Positions 43,471 to 52,615 of a stretch of DNA of 64,000 nucleotides are shown here, in pieces (the first letter of the stretch is position 1; the number at the start of each line of letters is the position of its first letter). The position numbers and the translations under genes are program-made. The notes beneath the pieces are model-generated. The model was given only the letters and a program-made list of their open reading frames with translations, did no database searches and had not been told where the DNA came from. The stretch spans positions 30,358 through 94,357 of the forward strand of contig NZ_WBMS02000040.1 in the NCBI RefSeq assembly GCF_008923205.2. The letters run 5' to 3'. Source of the DNA: Actinomadura physcomitrii (GTDB lineage: Bacteria > Actinomycetota > Actinomycetes > Streptosporangiales > Streptosporangiaceae).

Positions 43471-44454
43471 ATGCCCGGCGGGGGACCCGCCGTCGAGGTC
43501 GACGGCCTGATGAGGAAGTTCGGCGAGGTGGAGGCCGTCCGGGGAATCGGCTTCACCGTGGCGCCCGGGGAGATCTTCGGCTTCCTCGGCCCGAACGGTG
43601 CCGGCAAGTCCACCACGATCAACATGCTCTGCACGCTGCTGAGGCCGACCGGCGGCACCGCCCGCGTCGCCGGCCTCGACGTGGTGACCGAGCGCGACGG
43701 CGTCCGCCGCAACATCGGCCTGGTCTTCCAGGACCCGACGCTCGACGGCTACCTGTCCGGTGAGCAGAACCTGCGCTTCCACGCCGAGCTGTACGGGGTG
43801 CCGCGGAGCGTGACCGGCGCGCGCATCCGGCAGGTGCTGGAGATGGTCGGGCTCTGGGACCGGCGCGCCGACCTGGTGCAGACCTACTCCGGCGGCATGA
43901 AGCGCCGCCTGGAGATCGCGCGCGGCCTGCTGCACTCGCCGCGGGTGCTGTTCCTGGACGAGCCGACCGTCGGCCTGGACCCGCAGACCCGCGCGTCGAT
44001 CTGGGACTACATCCGGCAGCTGAAGGACGCCGAAGAGATCACCATCTTCATGACCACCCACTACATGGACGAGGCCGAGTTCTGCGACCGCATCGCGATC
44101 ATGGACTCGGGGCGGATCGTCGCGCTGGACACCCCCGAGGCGCTCAAGGCGGGCGTCGGCAAGGACCGGGTCCGGATCCAGACCGCCGACGACGAGGCCG
44201 CGATCGCCGCCCTGCGGGAGCGGTTCGACATCGAGGCCGGCATGTCGGAGGGCGCCGTCACGTTCTCGGTCGCCTCCGGCGAGGCGTTCGTGCCGCGGCT
44301 GTTCGCCGAGCTGGGCGTGGCGATCCGGTCGGTGAGCGTGTCCCGGCCGTCGCTGGACGACGTCTTCATGTCCTTCACCGGCTCGACGATCCGCGACGCC
44401 GAGGCCGGTTCCACCGACAGGATGCGCATGGCGATGCGCGCGGCGAGGAGATGA
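43471..44454 (+). CDS. DrrA-type ABC transporter ATP-binding protein
   Basis: The 327-residue ATPase has Walker A GPNGAGKST, signature YSGGMKRRLE and Walker B LFLDEPTVGLDP, plus the C-terminal extension of daunorubicin-resistance DrrA proteins. It pairs with the next gene to form an exporter, probably for a hydrophobic drug or metabolite. GGAGGGGAGG precedes the ATG. It is controlled by the divergent MarR protein. Confidence 0.95.
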   Translation: MPGGGPAVEVDGLMRKFGEVEAVRGIGFTVAPGEIFGFLGPNGAGKSTTINMLCTLLRPTGGTARVAGLDVVTERDGVRRNIGLVFQDPTLDGYLSGEQNLRFHAELYGVPRSVTGARIRQVLEMVGLWDRRADLVQTYSGGMKRRLEIARGLLHSPRVLFLDEPTVGLDPQTRASIWDYIRQLKDAEEITIFMTTHYMDEAEFCDRIAIMDSGRIVALDTPEALKAGVGKDRVRIQTADDEAAIAALRERFDIEAGMSEGAVTFSVASGEAFVPRLFAELGVAIRSVSVSRPSLDDVFMSFTGSTIRDAEAGSTDRMRMAMRAARR

Positions 44455-44455
44455 G

Positions 44456-45358
44456 ATGACGCGCTCGACACGGGCGGACGCGCCCGGGACGGCGGCGCCG
44501 GCCGCGGACGTGGTGCGGGTCCGGGTGCCGGAGCCGGGGCTGCGGCAGGACGCGCGCGCGGTGAAGATCGTCCTGCACCGGGAGCTGATCCGGTTCTGGC
44601 GCGACAAGCTGCGGATGGTGTCGGGGCTGGTGCAGCCGGTGCTGTGGCTGCTGGTGATGGGCACCGGGCTGTCGAACCTGATGGCCAGCGGCGGCGCGCA
44701 CGGCGACATCGATCTGAAGACGTTCATCTTCCCGGGCGTGTGCGCGATGTCGGTGATGTTCACCGCGATGTTCTCCGCCGGGTCGATCGTGTGGGACCGC
44801 GAGTTCGGGTTCCTGCGCGAGATGCTCGTCGCCCCGGTCAGCCGCAGCTCGATCGTGGTCGGCAAGTGCATCGGCGGCGCGCTGGTGGCGACGCTGCAGG
44901 GCGCGGTGATCGTCGCGCTGGCCGGGCTCGCCGGGGTGCCCTACGACCCGGTGCTGATCCTGGAGCTGCTGGGGCTGATGTTCCTCGGCGCGTTCGCGCT
45001 CACCGGGTTCGGCGTGATGATGGCCGCGCGGATCAAGCAGATGCAGTCGTTCTTCGGCCTCATGCAGATGGCGATGATGCCGATGATGTTCCTGTCCGGC
45101 GCGCTGTACCCGCTGAACGGGCTGCCCGCGTGGCTGACCGTGCTGACCCGGTTCAACCCGCTGACCTACGCCGTCGACCCGCTGCGCCAGGCGGTCTTCT
45201 CCCACCTTGACCTGACGCCGGCGTTGCGGCGCACCTTCGACCCCGGCGTGACCTGGAACGGGTGGGTCGTCCCGGTCTGGCTGGAGATCCTGATCGTGGT
45301 GGGGATGGGCGTCGTCCTGATGGGCGTCGCGATCGTCGAGTTCCGCCACACCGACTGA
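44456..45358 (+). CDS. DrrB-type ABC-2 permease
   Basis: The 300-residue membrane protein has six helices and the ABC-2 signature around FLSGALYPLNGLPAWL. The segment DREFGFLREMLVAPVSR is the coupling-helix region typical of DrrB. Its ATG comes two bases after the DrrA-type stop, so it is co-translated with the ATPase. The cargo is unknown. Confidence 0.95.
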   Translation: MTRSTRADAPGTAAPAADVVRVRVPEPGLRQDARAVKIVLHRELIRFWRDKLRMVSGLVQPVLWLLVMGTGLSNLMASGGAHGDIDLKTFIFPGVCAMSVMFTAMFSAGSIVWDREFGFLREMLVAPVSRSSIVVGKCIGGALVATLQGAVIVALAGLAGVPYDPVLILELLGLMFLGAFALTGFGVMMAARIKQMQSFFGLMQMAMMPMMFLSGALYPLNGLPAWLTVLTRFNPLTYAVDPLRQAVFSHLDLTPALRRTFDPGVTWNGWVVPVWLEILIVVGMGVVLMGVAIVEFRHTD

Positions 45359-45471
45359 CGGAGCGCGGCTCCGCGACACCCATGGGAACCGCACTGTCAC
45401 CGTGCGTGATGCAGCATACTGGGCTCGGCCACGAAGCGGATCGACTCGGATGCGAAGGGTGACGGCGACAG

Positions 45472-46656
45472 GTGAACGGGCAGCGGAGGATGTTGCGAGG
45501 GGCGGCGGCGACGGCCGCCGTCCTCGCCGCGGTAACGGTTCCGGCGGTCATGGACGGGCCCGCGCGGGCGGACGCCCGCGCCGGCGGCCGGACGGCCGGG
45601 GCGCACCCGGGGCTGCGGATCACGCGGTTCCTGGGCGCGAAGCGGCTGCCGCACCTGGCGAAGTTCGGCGGCACCACGGTGGGCGGGCTGTCGGGCATCG
45701 ACCGCGATCCGCGCACCGGCGACTGGTACATGATCTCCGACGACCGGTGGCGGTACGACCCGGCCCGCTTCTACACCGGCCGCGTCGCCATCGACCCGCG
45801 CACGGGCCGGTTCGAGAGCGTGAAGATCACCGGCGTGCGGACGCTGACAGGGCCGGACGGCAGCCCCTACCCGGGGTTCGGCAAGCCGCGCTCGGCCGAC
45901 CCCGAGTCGATCCGCTACGACCCGGACGCCCACCGGGTGCTGTGGGGCAACGAGGGCGACCGGCCCGACGAGACGCACCAGGTGCCGCTCGCGCCGATGA
46001 CCGTCCAGTGGGCGGACCGCGACGGCCGCTACCGCGGCCGGCTGCCGCTGCCGGGGAACCTGCGGCTCACCACCGGCCACCACGGGCCCCGCCGCAACCT
46101 CGGCATGGAGGCGCTGGCGATCGCGCCGCACACGATCGCGGGGATGGTCGAGGGGCCGCGCTATGAGGACGGCCCGCCGCCCACGGTGCGGCAGGGAGCC
46201 GTGACGCGGTTGACCGTGTGGAGCCGGCAGGGGAAGTTGCGGGCGCAGTACGCCTACCGGGTCGACCGGCTGCCGGTCGCGCCGGCCCCGGCGGGCGGCG
46301 TCGCCGACAGCGGCGTGTCGGAGATCCTCGCGATCGACGACCACCGCTACCTGGCGCTGGAGCGGTCGTGGCTGCAGGGCGTCGGCTACAAGGTCGAGTT
46401 GTACGAGTTCGACACCCGCGGCGCGACGAACGTGCTGGGGCGCGGGAGCCTGGCGAAGGGCCGCGGGTACCGGCCGGTGCGCAAGCACCTGGTCGCCGAC
46501 CTCGGCCGGTACGCCTCCCCGACGCAGAACCTGGAGGGGATGGGCTGGGGGCCGAAGCTGAGGTCGGGGGAGCGGACGCTGGTGGTCTGCTCCGACGACA
46601 ACTTCGACGCCCAGGAGGCCACCGAGTTCCTGGCGTTCGCGGTCCGGGGCCGCTGA
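45472..46656 (+). CDS. Secreted esterase-like phytase-family protein
   Basis: The 394-residue protein has an N-terminal signal peptide (basic start, hydrophobic AAATAAVLAAVTVPAV, Ala-x-Ala site near residue 34). It is followed by the esterase-like activity of phytase domain with GLSGIDRDPRTGDWYMISDD, DPESIRYDP and NLGMEALAI segments. It is a beta-propeller hydrolase family with phosphate-ester or lactone substrates, acting outside the cell. The start is GTG. A strong terminator follows. Confidence 0.87.
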   Translation: MNGQRRMLRGAAATAAVLAAVTVPAVMDGPARADARAGGRTAGAHPGLRITRFLGAKRLPHLAKFGGTTVGGLSGIDRDPRTGDWYMISDDRWRYDPARFYTGRVAIDPRTGRFESVKITGVRTLTGPDGSPYPGFGKPRSADPESIRYDPDAHRVLWGNEGDRPDETHQVPLAPMTVQWADRDGRYRGRLPLPGNLRLTTGHHGPRRNLGMEALAIAPHTIAGMVEGPRYEDGPPPTVRQGAVTRLTVWSRQGKLRAQYAYRVDRLPVAPAPAGGVADSGVSEILAIDDHRYLALERSWLQGVGYKVELYEFDTRGATNVLGRGSLAKGRGYRPVRKHLVADLGRYASPTQNLEGMGWGPKLRSGERTLVVCSDDNFDAQEATEFLAFAVRGR

Positions 46657-46694
46657 CGCCGCCGGGTCCCGGACCGCGCGGCCCGGAGACACCG

Positions 46695-46732
46695 CGGCGC
46701 CCGCCGGATCACCGATGATCCGGCGGGCGCCG
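46695..46732. terminator. Bidirectional terminator, esterase and sigma factor
   Basis: A perfect 17-bp stem begins CGGCGCCCGCCGG on the left, with a CCGA loop, between two convergent genes. Confidence 0.9.
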
Positions 46733-46764
46733 ATGCCGTGCGCCGATGCCCTGCGGGCGGGGCG

Positions 46765-48114
46765 TCAGACGGCGAAGTCCAGCAGCGGGCGCGCGTTGCT
46801 CGGGTGCCGCAGCTTGGACAGCGACTCCTTCTCCAGCTGCCGGATCCGCTCGCGGGTCAGCCCCATCGCCTTGCCGATCTCGTCGAGCGTGCGCGGCGTC
46901 CCGTCGTACAGCCCGAACCGCATCGCCATGATCTTGGCCTCGCGCGGCGACAGGATGTCGAGGGTGCGGCGCAGCTGGTCGGCCATCAGCTGGCGGTCCA
47001 CCAGCTCGGACGCCTCGGGGCTGTCGGTGTCCTCGATGAGGTCGCCGATGCGGGTCTCGCCGTCCTCGCCGATGGTGGAGTCCAGGCTGATCGGCTGGCG
47101 GCTGGTGCGCAGCAGCTCACGGACCTGCTCGGGGCTCTTGTCCAGCTCGACCGCCAGCTCCTCGGGGGTGGGCTCGCGGCCGAGCCGCTGGTGCATGTCG
47201 CGCTCGACGCGGCTGAGCTTGCTCAGCATCTCCAGGACGTGCACCGGCAGCCGGATGGTGCGGGCCGAGTCGGCGAAGCCGCGCTGGATCGCCTGCCGGA
47301 TCCACCACATCGCGTAGGTGGAGAACTTGTAGCCCTTGGAGTAGTCGAACTTCTCCACGGCGCGGATCAGCCCGAGGTTGCCCTCCTGGACGACGTCCAG
47401 CAGCGACAGCCCGCGGTCGGAGTACTTCTTGGCGACCGACACCACGAGCCGCAGGTTCGCCTCGAGCATGTGGGCCTTGGCGCGGCGCCCGTCGGCGGCG
47501 ACCCACTCGAGGTCGGCACGCATCCGCGGGGTGAGCTTCTCGGTCTGGAGCTTGTGCTCGGCGTACAGCCCGGCCTCGATGCGCTTGGCCAGGTCGACCT
47601 CCTGCTCGGCGGTCAGCAGCTGCCGGCGGCCGATCGCCTTGAGATAGGTGTGCACCGAGTCACCCATGGTGGTCGACTGGTCGTCCAGGTCGGCGGGGGA
47701 GTCGGCGGCTTCGACCTCGGTGACGTCGAAGCCCTCCTCGGGCACGTCGGCGTCGCCGGGCTCGGCGGCCTTGCCGGCGGCCTTGCGGGTCCGCCCGGTC
47801 GCCTTGGCGGTGCTCTTGCGGGCGGCGCCCTTCTTGGCGGCGCCCGGCGCGGCCTGGGCGGTGTCGCCGCCGTCGTGGTCGGCGGCCGCGGCCATCGTGC
47901 GGACGGTGTCGGGCTCCCCGGCCAGGCTGATCCCGGCCTCCGACAGCTCGCGCAGGATCGAGCGGCCCTGCGCCGGGCTGAGGCCGGCGGTCTCGAAGGC
48001 CCCCCTCACCTCGTCGAGCGAGAGGCGCCCTTGGGCGCGGCCGCGCTTCAGGAGGGCGTCGAGCGCGGGGCTCGCCGACTCCGTGAGCGGGGTCTCGATA
48101 GCGCTTCGCGGCAT
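46765..48114 (-). CDS. rpoD: Principal-type RNA polymerase sigma factor
   Basis: The 449-residue sigma-70 factor has a Lys/Ala-rich region at about 95-130 and an acidic stretch. Region 1.2 starts at about 150, regions 2.1-2.4 include KFSTYAMWWIRQAI, and regions 3 and 4 carry the helix-turn-helix LDEIGKAMGLTRERIRQLE. It matches HrdB/SigA, but the final residues NARPLLDFAV differ from the usual group 1 ending, so a close group 2 paralogue is possible. I chose ATG 48114, with GGGAGAGGGG upstream, over the GTG 22 codons earlier. A SigR-like promoter motif lies at about 48188-48215. Confidence 0.93.
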   Translation of the reverse strand: MPRSAIETPLTESASPALDALLKRGRAQGRLSLDEVRGAFETAGLSPAQGRSILRELSEAGISLAGEPDTVRTMAAAADHDGGDTAQAAPGAAKKGAARKSTAKATGRTRKAAGKAAEPGDADVPEEGFDVTEVEAADSPADLDDQSTTMGDSVHTYLKAIGRRQLLTAEQEVDLAKRIEAGLYAEHKLQTEKLTPRMRADLEWVAADGRRAKAHMLEANLRLVVSVAKKYSDRGLSLLDVVQEGNLGLIRAVEKFDYSKGYKFSTYAMWWIRQAIQRGFADSARTIRLPVHVLEMLSKLSRVERDMHQRLGREPTPEELAVELDKSPEQVRELLRTSRQPISLDSTIGEDGETRIGDLIEDTDSPEASELVDRQLMADQLRRTLDILSPREAKIMAMRFGLYDGTPRTLDEIGKAMGLTRERIRQLEKESLSKLRHPSNARPLLDFAV

Positions 48115-48187
48115 GGGGGCACCCCTCTCCCTTCGGTGTGTGGATGCGGCGCGGATGTCGTTCGCTGCAGGCGCACGCATATACGGG

Positions 48188-48215
48188 AACGCCGCGCGGA
48201 GGGCCGGTTGTTCCC
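48188..48215 (-). promoter_or_regulatory. SigR-like promoter motif before the sigma factor gene
   Basis: On the minus strand GGGAAC is followed 19 bases later by GTT. SigR promoters of actinomycetes read GGAAT-N18/19-GTT and one drives hrdB in Streptomyces. The two ends also form an inverted repeat GGGAAC/GTTCCC. Confidence 0.45.
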
Positions 48216-48315
48216 GGACGGGCCCGATCGGCGCTCCCGGAGGGGATCGCGAGGTGGCGCCCCGGTCCCTCGCGGTGCCTGGTCGAGGGCGTTTCCTGCC
48301 GTCCGGCCGCCCCTA

Positions 48316-48331
48316 CCTTACTTCGTAAAGG
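48316..48331. promoter_or_regulatory. CTTAC-N3-GTAAAG palindrome, site 2
   Basis: The element CCTTAC-TTC-GTAAAGG has the same flanks and spacing as site 1, about 200 bp upstream of the sigma factor start and next to the cation transporter stop. Confidence 0.5.
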
Positions 48332-48361
48332 CACCGGGTGGTGGTGCTATGACCAACGCCA

Positions 48362-49369
48362 CTATGCCTCCTCCTGCTTCGGCCGCAGCGTCCGGCCGTA
48401 TCGAGCGATGACCCGTTCCCGCAGCTCGGGGTCGTCGCGGGGGACGGGTTCGAGGAACACCTCGTCGATCTCCTCGTGGGCCTCGCGCAGCTCGCGCGCC
48501 ATCCGGACGCACGCGCGCTCGACGTCGGCGGCGGTGAGCGCGTCGCGGAAGTCCAGCCGCGCGCAGACCAGCACGCGGTCGGCGCCGACCGTCATCGTGA
48601 CGATGTCGACGACCCACTCCACCTCGGGCGCGGCGTGCAGCCGGGCGCGGACGTCGTCGACGATCCGCGGGTCGGCCTGGTTGCCGATCAGCAGGTTGAG
48701 GTTGATCCGGCCGAGGACGAGCGCGACGACGGTCAGCAGCACGCCGATCAGCACGGACCCGATGCCGTCCCAGACGGCCGAGCCGGTGGCCTGGTGCAGG
48801 CCGAGCCCGCCGAACGCCAGGAGCAGGCCGACGAGGGCGGCGGAGTCCTCGAGCAGGACGCTGATCGCGGTGGGCTCGTCGGTGCGGCGGATGTAGGCGA
48901 GGAGGGGCAGGGACTCCTCGCGGGCCGCGGCGCGGGTCTGCCGGAGCGCCTGCTGCCAGGAGACCGCCTCCAGGACGAACGCCACGGCGAGCACGATGTA
49001 CCCGACCAGCGGGTCGGACTCGGCACCGGAGCGGGCCCCGATGAGCGTCTCGAGCCCCTGGTAGTAGGAGAACAGCGCGCCCATCCCGAAGATCGCGACG
49101 GCGACGAGCAGCGTCCAGATGTAGCGCTCCTTGCCGTAGCCGAAGGGGTGCCGGCGGTCGGCGGGCCGGCCGCTGCGGCGCAGCCCGACCATGAGCAGGA
49201 CCTCGTTGAAGGTGTCGGCGACCGAGTGCGCGGCCTCGGCGGCCATCGACGCCGACCCGGTGATCAGCGCGGCGACGATCTTGGCGAGGGCGATGCCCAG
49301 GTTGGCGAGGAACGCCAGCAGGACGGTCAGGCCGCTCTCGTTGTCCGGCTCCTCGCGCGGTTCGCCCAT
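48362..49369 (-). CDS. Cation diffusion facilitator family transporter
   Basis: The 335-residue membrane protein has about six helices and a C-terminal cytoplasmic domain. The helix 2 metal site is in AAHSVADTFNE and the helix 5 site appears as LLEDSAALVG. It exports divalent metals such as zinc, manganese or iron in exchange for protons; which metal cannot be told. It has the longer central region of the FieF/ZnT9-like subgroup. It has no operon partner. Confidence 0.9.
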   Translation of the reverse strand: MGEPREEPDNESGLTVLLAFLANLGIALAKIVAALITGSASMAAEAAHSVADTFNEVLLMVGLRRSGRPADRRHPFGYGKERYIWTLLVAVAIFGMGALFSYYQGLETLIGARSGAESDPLVGYIVLAVAFVLEAVSWQQALRQTRAAAREESLPLLAYIRRTDEPTAISVLLEDSAALVGLLLAFGGLGLHQATGSAVWDGIGSVLIGVLLTVVALVLGRINLNLLIGNQADPRIVDDVRARLHAAPEVEWVVDIVTMTVGADRVLVCARLDFRDALTAADVERACVRMARELREAHEEIDEVFLEPVPRDDPELRERVIARYGRTLRPKQEEA

Positions 49370-49433
49370 GCCGGTCGTCCTCCCCAGATCGTCACCGTGC
49401 CATGCGCCCCGCGCGTCCCGCGCGCTACGGGTG

Positions 49434-50591
49434 TCACCCCGCGGTGCGGAGCCGGGCGCGGTCGGGCTTGCCGGAGGCCAGCAGCGGGATCGCCTCGACC
49501 AGCTCCAGCTCGCGGGGCGCCGCGCAGGCGGGCATCGTCTCGCGGACGAAGGCGCGCAGCTCCGGCAGTCCGGGGGCGTCGGCGGCCGGCACCACGACGG
49601 CGGTGACGCGCTCGCCCCATTCGGGATCGGGGCGTCCGACCACGACCACGTCGCGGACCTTGGGGTGGCGCGACAGCGCGGTCGCGACCTCGCCTGCGAC
49701 GACCTTCTCGCCGCCGGTGTTGATCACATCGTCGATCCGGCCGCGGACGCGGAGCCGGCCGTCCTCCAGGGCGCCGAGGTCCTGGGTGACGAACCACTCG
49801 CCGTCGCGGACCGCGGCGGTCTGCTCGGGGCGCAGCCGGTAGCCGGTGAACAGCGAGGGCCCGGCGAGGCGGATCCGGCCGTCGGCGGCGAGTTCGGCGC
49901 GCATGCCGTCCAGGGGGATGCCGTCGTAGACGCAGCCGCCGCACGTCTCGCTCATGCCGTAGGTGGTGAAGACGCGGGCGCCGCGCTCGCGGGCCTCGGC
50001 GAGCAGGCCGGGCGCGGCGGCGGCGCCGCCGAGGACGATCGCGCCGAGCCGGGACGGGTCGGCGCCGGCGTCCAGCAGGCGGCGCAGCTGGGTGGGGACC
50101 AGGGAGATGTGCACGCGCCCGGCGGCGGCGACGGCGGCGGGGTCGAAGCGCGGCGTGATGATCGGTTCGGTGCCGGCGAGCAGGGCGCGGACGAGGACCT
50201 GGACGCCGGAGATGTGGCTGGTCGGCACGCAGCACAGCCAGCGGTCGCCGGGGGCGGCGCCGATGCGGGCGAGGGTGCCGGCGGCGGAGTGGCGCAGCGC
50301 CTCGGCCGACAGCTCGACGAACTTGGGGGCGCCGGTGGAGCCGGACGTGGCGATCAGCACGGCGGTGCCGTCGGCGAGCGGGGCGCGCTCGCCCGCGCCC
50401 CGGTGCGGGGTGAGGCCGTCCTCGGTCTCGACGGCGTCGGGGGCCAGCGCCTCCAGCATCGCCGCGAGCGCCGGCGCGGGAAGCTCGGGGGACAGGGGGC
50501 AGACGGCGGGTCCGCCGTCGAGGGCGGCGGCGAGCGCCCGGAACAGGCGGGGCCCGGGCGGCAGCACGACGGCGTGCAGGCGGCGATCCAT
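49434..50591 (-). CDS. menE: o-Succinylbenzoate-CoA ligase MenE
   Basis: The 385-residue AMP-forming ligase activates o-succinylbenzoate with CoA in menaquinone synthesis. The ATP-binding P-loop IATSGSTGAPKFVE, the YGMSETCGG motif, the RGRIDDVINTGGEKV hinge and the C-terminal catalytic lysine in ASGKPDRAR are all present. It is shorter than typical acyl-CoA ligases, as MenE usually is. Its -35 overlaps a palindrome shared with menF, and the -10 TACCCT lies so near the ATG that the mRNA is almost leaderless. Confidence 0.92.
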   Translation of the reverse strand: MDRRLHAVVLPPGPRLFRALAAALDGGPAVCPLSPELPAPALAAMLEALAPDAVETEDGLTPHRGAGERAPLADGTAVLIATSGSTGAPKFVELSAEALRHSAAGTLARIGAAPGDRWLCCVPTSHISGVQVLVRALLAGTEPIITPRFDPAAVAAAGRVHISLVPTQLRRLLDAGADPSRLGAIVLGGAAAAPGLLAEARERGARVFTTYGMSETCGGCVYDGIPLDGMRAELAADGRIRLAGPSLFTGYRLRPEQTAAVRDGEWFVTQDLGALEDGRLRVRGRIDDVINTGGEKVVAGEVATALSRHPKVRDVVVVGRPDPEWGERVTAVVVPAADAPGLPELRAFVRETMPACAAPRELELVEAIPLLASGKPDRARLRTAG

Positions 50592-50600
50592 GATCCCATC

Positions 50601-50630
50601 AGGGTAGGCGACCCCGCTGAACGCGTTCAA
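50601..50630 (-). promoter_or_regulatory. menE promoter with TGAAC-N2-GTTCA palindrome
   Basis: On the minus strand, TTGAAC and TACCCT are 18 bp apart. The -35 is one arm of TGAACGCGTTCA (50618-50629). The flank AACCG after the palindrome is also found at the menF site. Confidence 0.6.
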
Positions 50631-50692
50631 ACCGAGGGGCGGTTGAATGGGCACCACCCGGATCGACGCCGGCCCCGACGGGAGAGGATCAC

Positions 50693-51592
50693 ATGGTCTC
50701 GGAGCTGTTCGACGCGGACGCCTGGAAAGAGGTCGAGGGCTTCGGCTTCACCGACATCACCTACCACAGGGCGGTGGATCAGGGAACCGTCCGGATCGCC
50801 TTCAACCGGCCCGAGGTGCGCAACGCGTTCCGTCCGCACACCGTCGACGAGCTGTACCGGGCGATGGACCACGCCCGGATGTCGTCCGACGTCGGCTGCG
50901 TGCTGCTGACCGGCAACGGGCCGTCGCCGAAGGACGGCGGGTGGGCGTTCTGCTCGGGCGGCGACCAGCGCATCCGCGGCAAGGACGGCTACAAGTACGC
51001 CGAGGGCGAGACGGCCGAGACGATCGACCCGGCGCGGGCGGGCCGGCTGCACATCCTGGAGGTGCAGCGGCTGATCCGGATGATGGGCAAGGTCGTGATC
51101 TGCGTGGTGCCGGGGTGGGCCGCGGGCGGCGGGCACAGCCTGCACGTGGTGTGCGACCTGACCCTCGCCAGCCGCGAGCACGCCCGGTTCAAGCAGACCG
51201 ACGCGGACGTGGCGAGCTTCGACGGCGGGTTCGGGTCGGCGTACCTGGCGCGGCAGGTGGGGCAGAAGTTCGCGCGGGAGATCTTCTTCCTCGGCGACGC
51301 CTACGACGCCGAGGCCGCGCACCGGATGGGGATGGTGAACGCGGTCGTGCCGCACGCCGAGCTGGAGGCGACGGCGCTGCAGTGGGCCCGCAAGATCAAC
51401 GGGAAGAGCCCGACGGCGCAGCGGATGCTGAAGTTCGCCTTCAACCTCGTCGACGACGGCCTGGTGGGGCAGCAGGTGTTCGCCGGGGAGGCGACGCGGC
51501 TGGCCTACGGTACCGATGAGGCCGCCGAGGGCCGCGACGCGTTCTTGGAGAAGCGCGACCCCGACTGGTCGGGCCACCCGTGGTACTACTAA
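50693..51592 (+). CDS. menB: 1,4-Dihydroxy-2-naphthoyl-CoA synthase MenB
   Basis: The 299-residue crotonase-fold enzyme closes the second ring of menaquinone from succinylbenzoyl-CoA. Key segments are RNAFRPHTVDELY, CSGGDQRIRG, GWAAGGGHSLHVVCDLT and DVASFDGGFGSAYLARQVGQK, with the C-terminal HPWYY. GAGAGGA precedes the ATG. It is divergent from menE, 101 bp apart, and precedes menC and menD. Confidence 0.97.
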   Translation: MVSELFDADAWKEVEGFGFTDITYHRAVDQGTVRIAFNRPEVRNAFRPHTVDELYRAMDHARMSSDVGCVLLTGNGPSPKDGGWAFCSGGDQRIRGKDGYKYAEGETAETIDPARAGRLHILEVQRLIRMMGKVVICVVPGWAAGGGHSLHVVCDLTLASREHARFKQTDADVASFDGGFGSAYLARQVGQKFAREIFFLGDAYDAEAAHRMGMVNAVVPHAELEATALQWARKINGKSPTAQRMLKFAFNLVDDGLVGQQVFAGEATRLAYGTDEAAEGRDAFLEKRDPDWSGHPWYY

Positions 51593-51655
51593 ATGTCCGG
51601 CGCGCGGTGTGGTCCGGATTAGCGTGATTCATCAGGCAGGTCAGGGGGTCAGCGG

Positions 51656-52615
51656 GTGCGGGTCTTCGCCATCCCGATGCGGACGCGGTTCCGCGGTGTG
51701 ACGCGGCGGGAGGGCGTCCTGTTCCAGGGCCCCGCCGGGTGGGGGGAGTTCTCGCCGTTCGCCGACTACGGGCCGGCCGAGTGCGCGCGGTGGCTGGCGG
51801 CCGCGCGGGAGGCCGCGCACGAGGGCTGGCCCGCTCCCGTCCGGGACCGGATCCCGGTGAACGTGACGGTCCCGGCGGTCGGCCCCGACCGGGCGTTCGA
51901 GATGGTGAAGGCGTCCGGGTGCCGGACCGCGAAGGTGAAGGTGGCCGAGCGCGGCCAGGACGACGCCGACGACTTCGCGAGGGTGGAGGCCGTCCGCGAC
52001 GCGATCGGGCCGGACGGCCGGGTGCGCATCGACGTCAACGGCGGCTGGGACGTCGAGCACGCCGCGCGGATGATCCGGTCGCTGGACCGGTGGGAGCTGG
52101 AGTACGCCGAGCAGCCGTGCGCGACGCTGGAGGAGCTGGCGCGGGTGCGGCGGATGGTGGACGTGCCGATCGCCGCCGACGAGTCGATCCGCCGCGCCGA
52201 GGACCCGTTGAAGGTCCGGGCGGCGGAGGCGGCGGACGTCGCGGTGCTGAAGGTGCAGCCGCTCGGCGGGGTGCGGGCGGCGCTGGAGGTCGCCGAGGCG
52301 TGCGGGCTGCCGGTGGTGGTGTCGAGCGCGGTGGAGACGTCGGTGGGGCTGGCGGCGGGGGTGGCGCTGGCCGCCGCGCTGCCGGAGCTGCCGTACGCGT
52401 GCGGGCTCGGGACGCTGTCGCTGATGGACGGCGACGTCGTGCGGGATCCGCTGGCCGAGCGCGGCGGGGAGATCGAGGTGCGCCGGCCCGCGGTCGACGA
52501 GGGGGCGCTGCGCCGGTTCGCGGCGCCGCCCGAGCAGGCGGAGGCGTGGCGGCGCCGCGCGGTGGACGCGCAGGCGTTCCTGCCGGGCCCGCCGGTGGTC
52601 GGGGTGGACCGGTGA
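51656..52615 (+). CDS. menC: o-Succinylbenzoate synthase MenC
   Basis: The 319-residue enolase-superfamily enzyme dehydrates SHCHC to o-succinylbenzoate. The catalytic K-x-K is in TAKVKVAERG, the metal ligands are in RIDVNGGW, EYAEQPC and IAADESI, and the second lysine is in AVLKVQPLGG. The start is GTG. The stop overlaps menD in GTGA, so the two are coupled. Confidence 0.95.
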   Translation: MRVFAIPMRTRFRGVTRREGVLFQGPAGWGEFSPFADYGPAECARWLAAAREAAHEGWPAPVRDRIPVNVTVPAVGPDRAFEMVKASGCRTAKVKVAERGQDDADDFARVEAVRDAIGPDGRVRIDVNGGWDVEHAARMIRSLDRWELEYAEQPCATLEELARVRRMVDVPIAADESIRRAEDPLKVRAAEAADVAVLKVQPLGGVRAALEVAEACGLPVVVSSAVETSVGLAAGVALAAALPELPYACGLGTLSLMDGDVVRDPLAERGGEIEVRRPAVDEGALRRFAAPPEQAEAWRRRAVDAQAFLPGPPVVGVDR

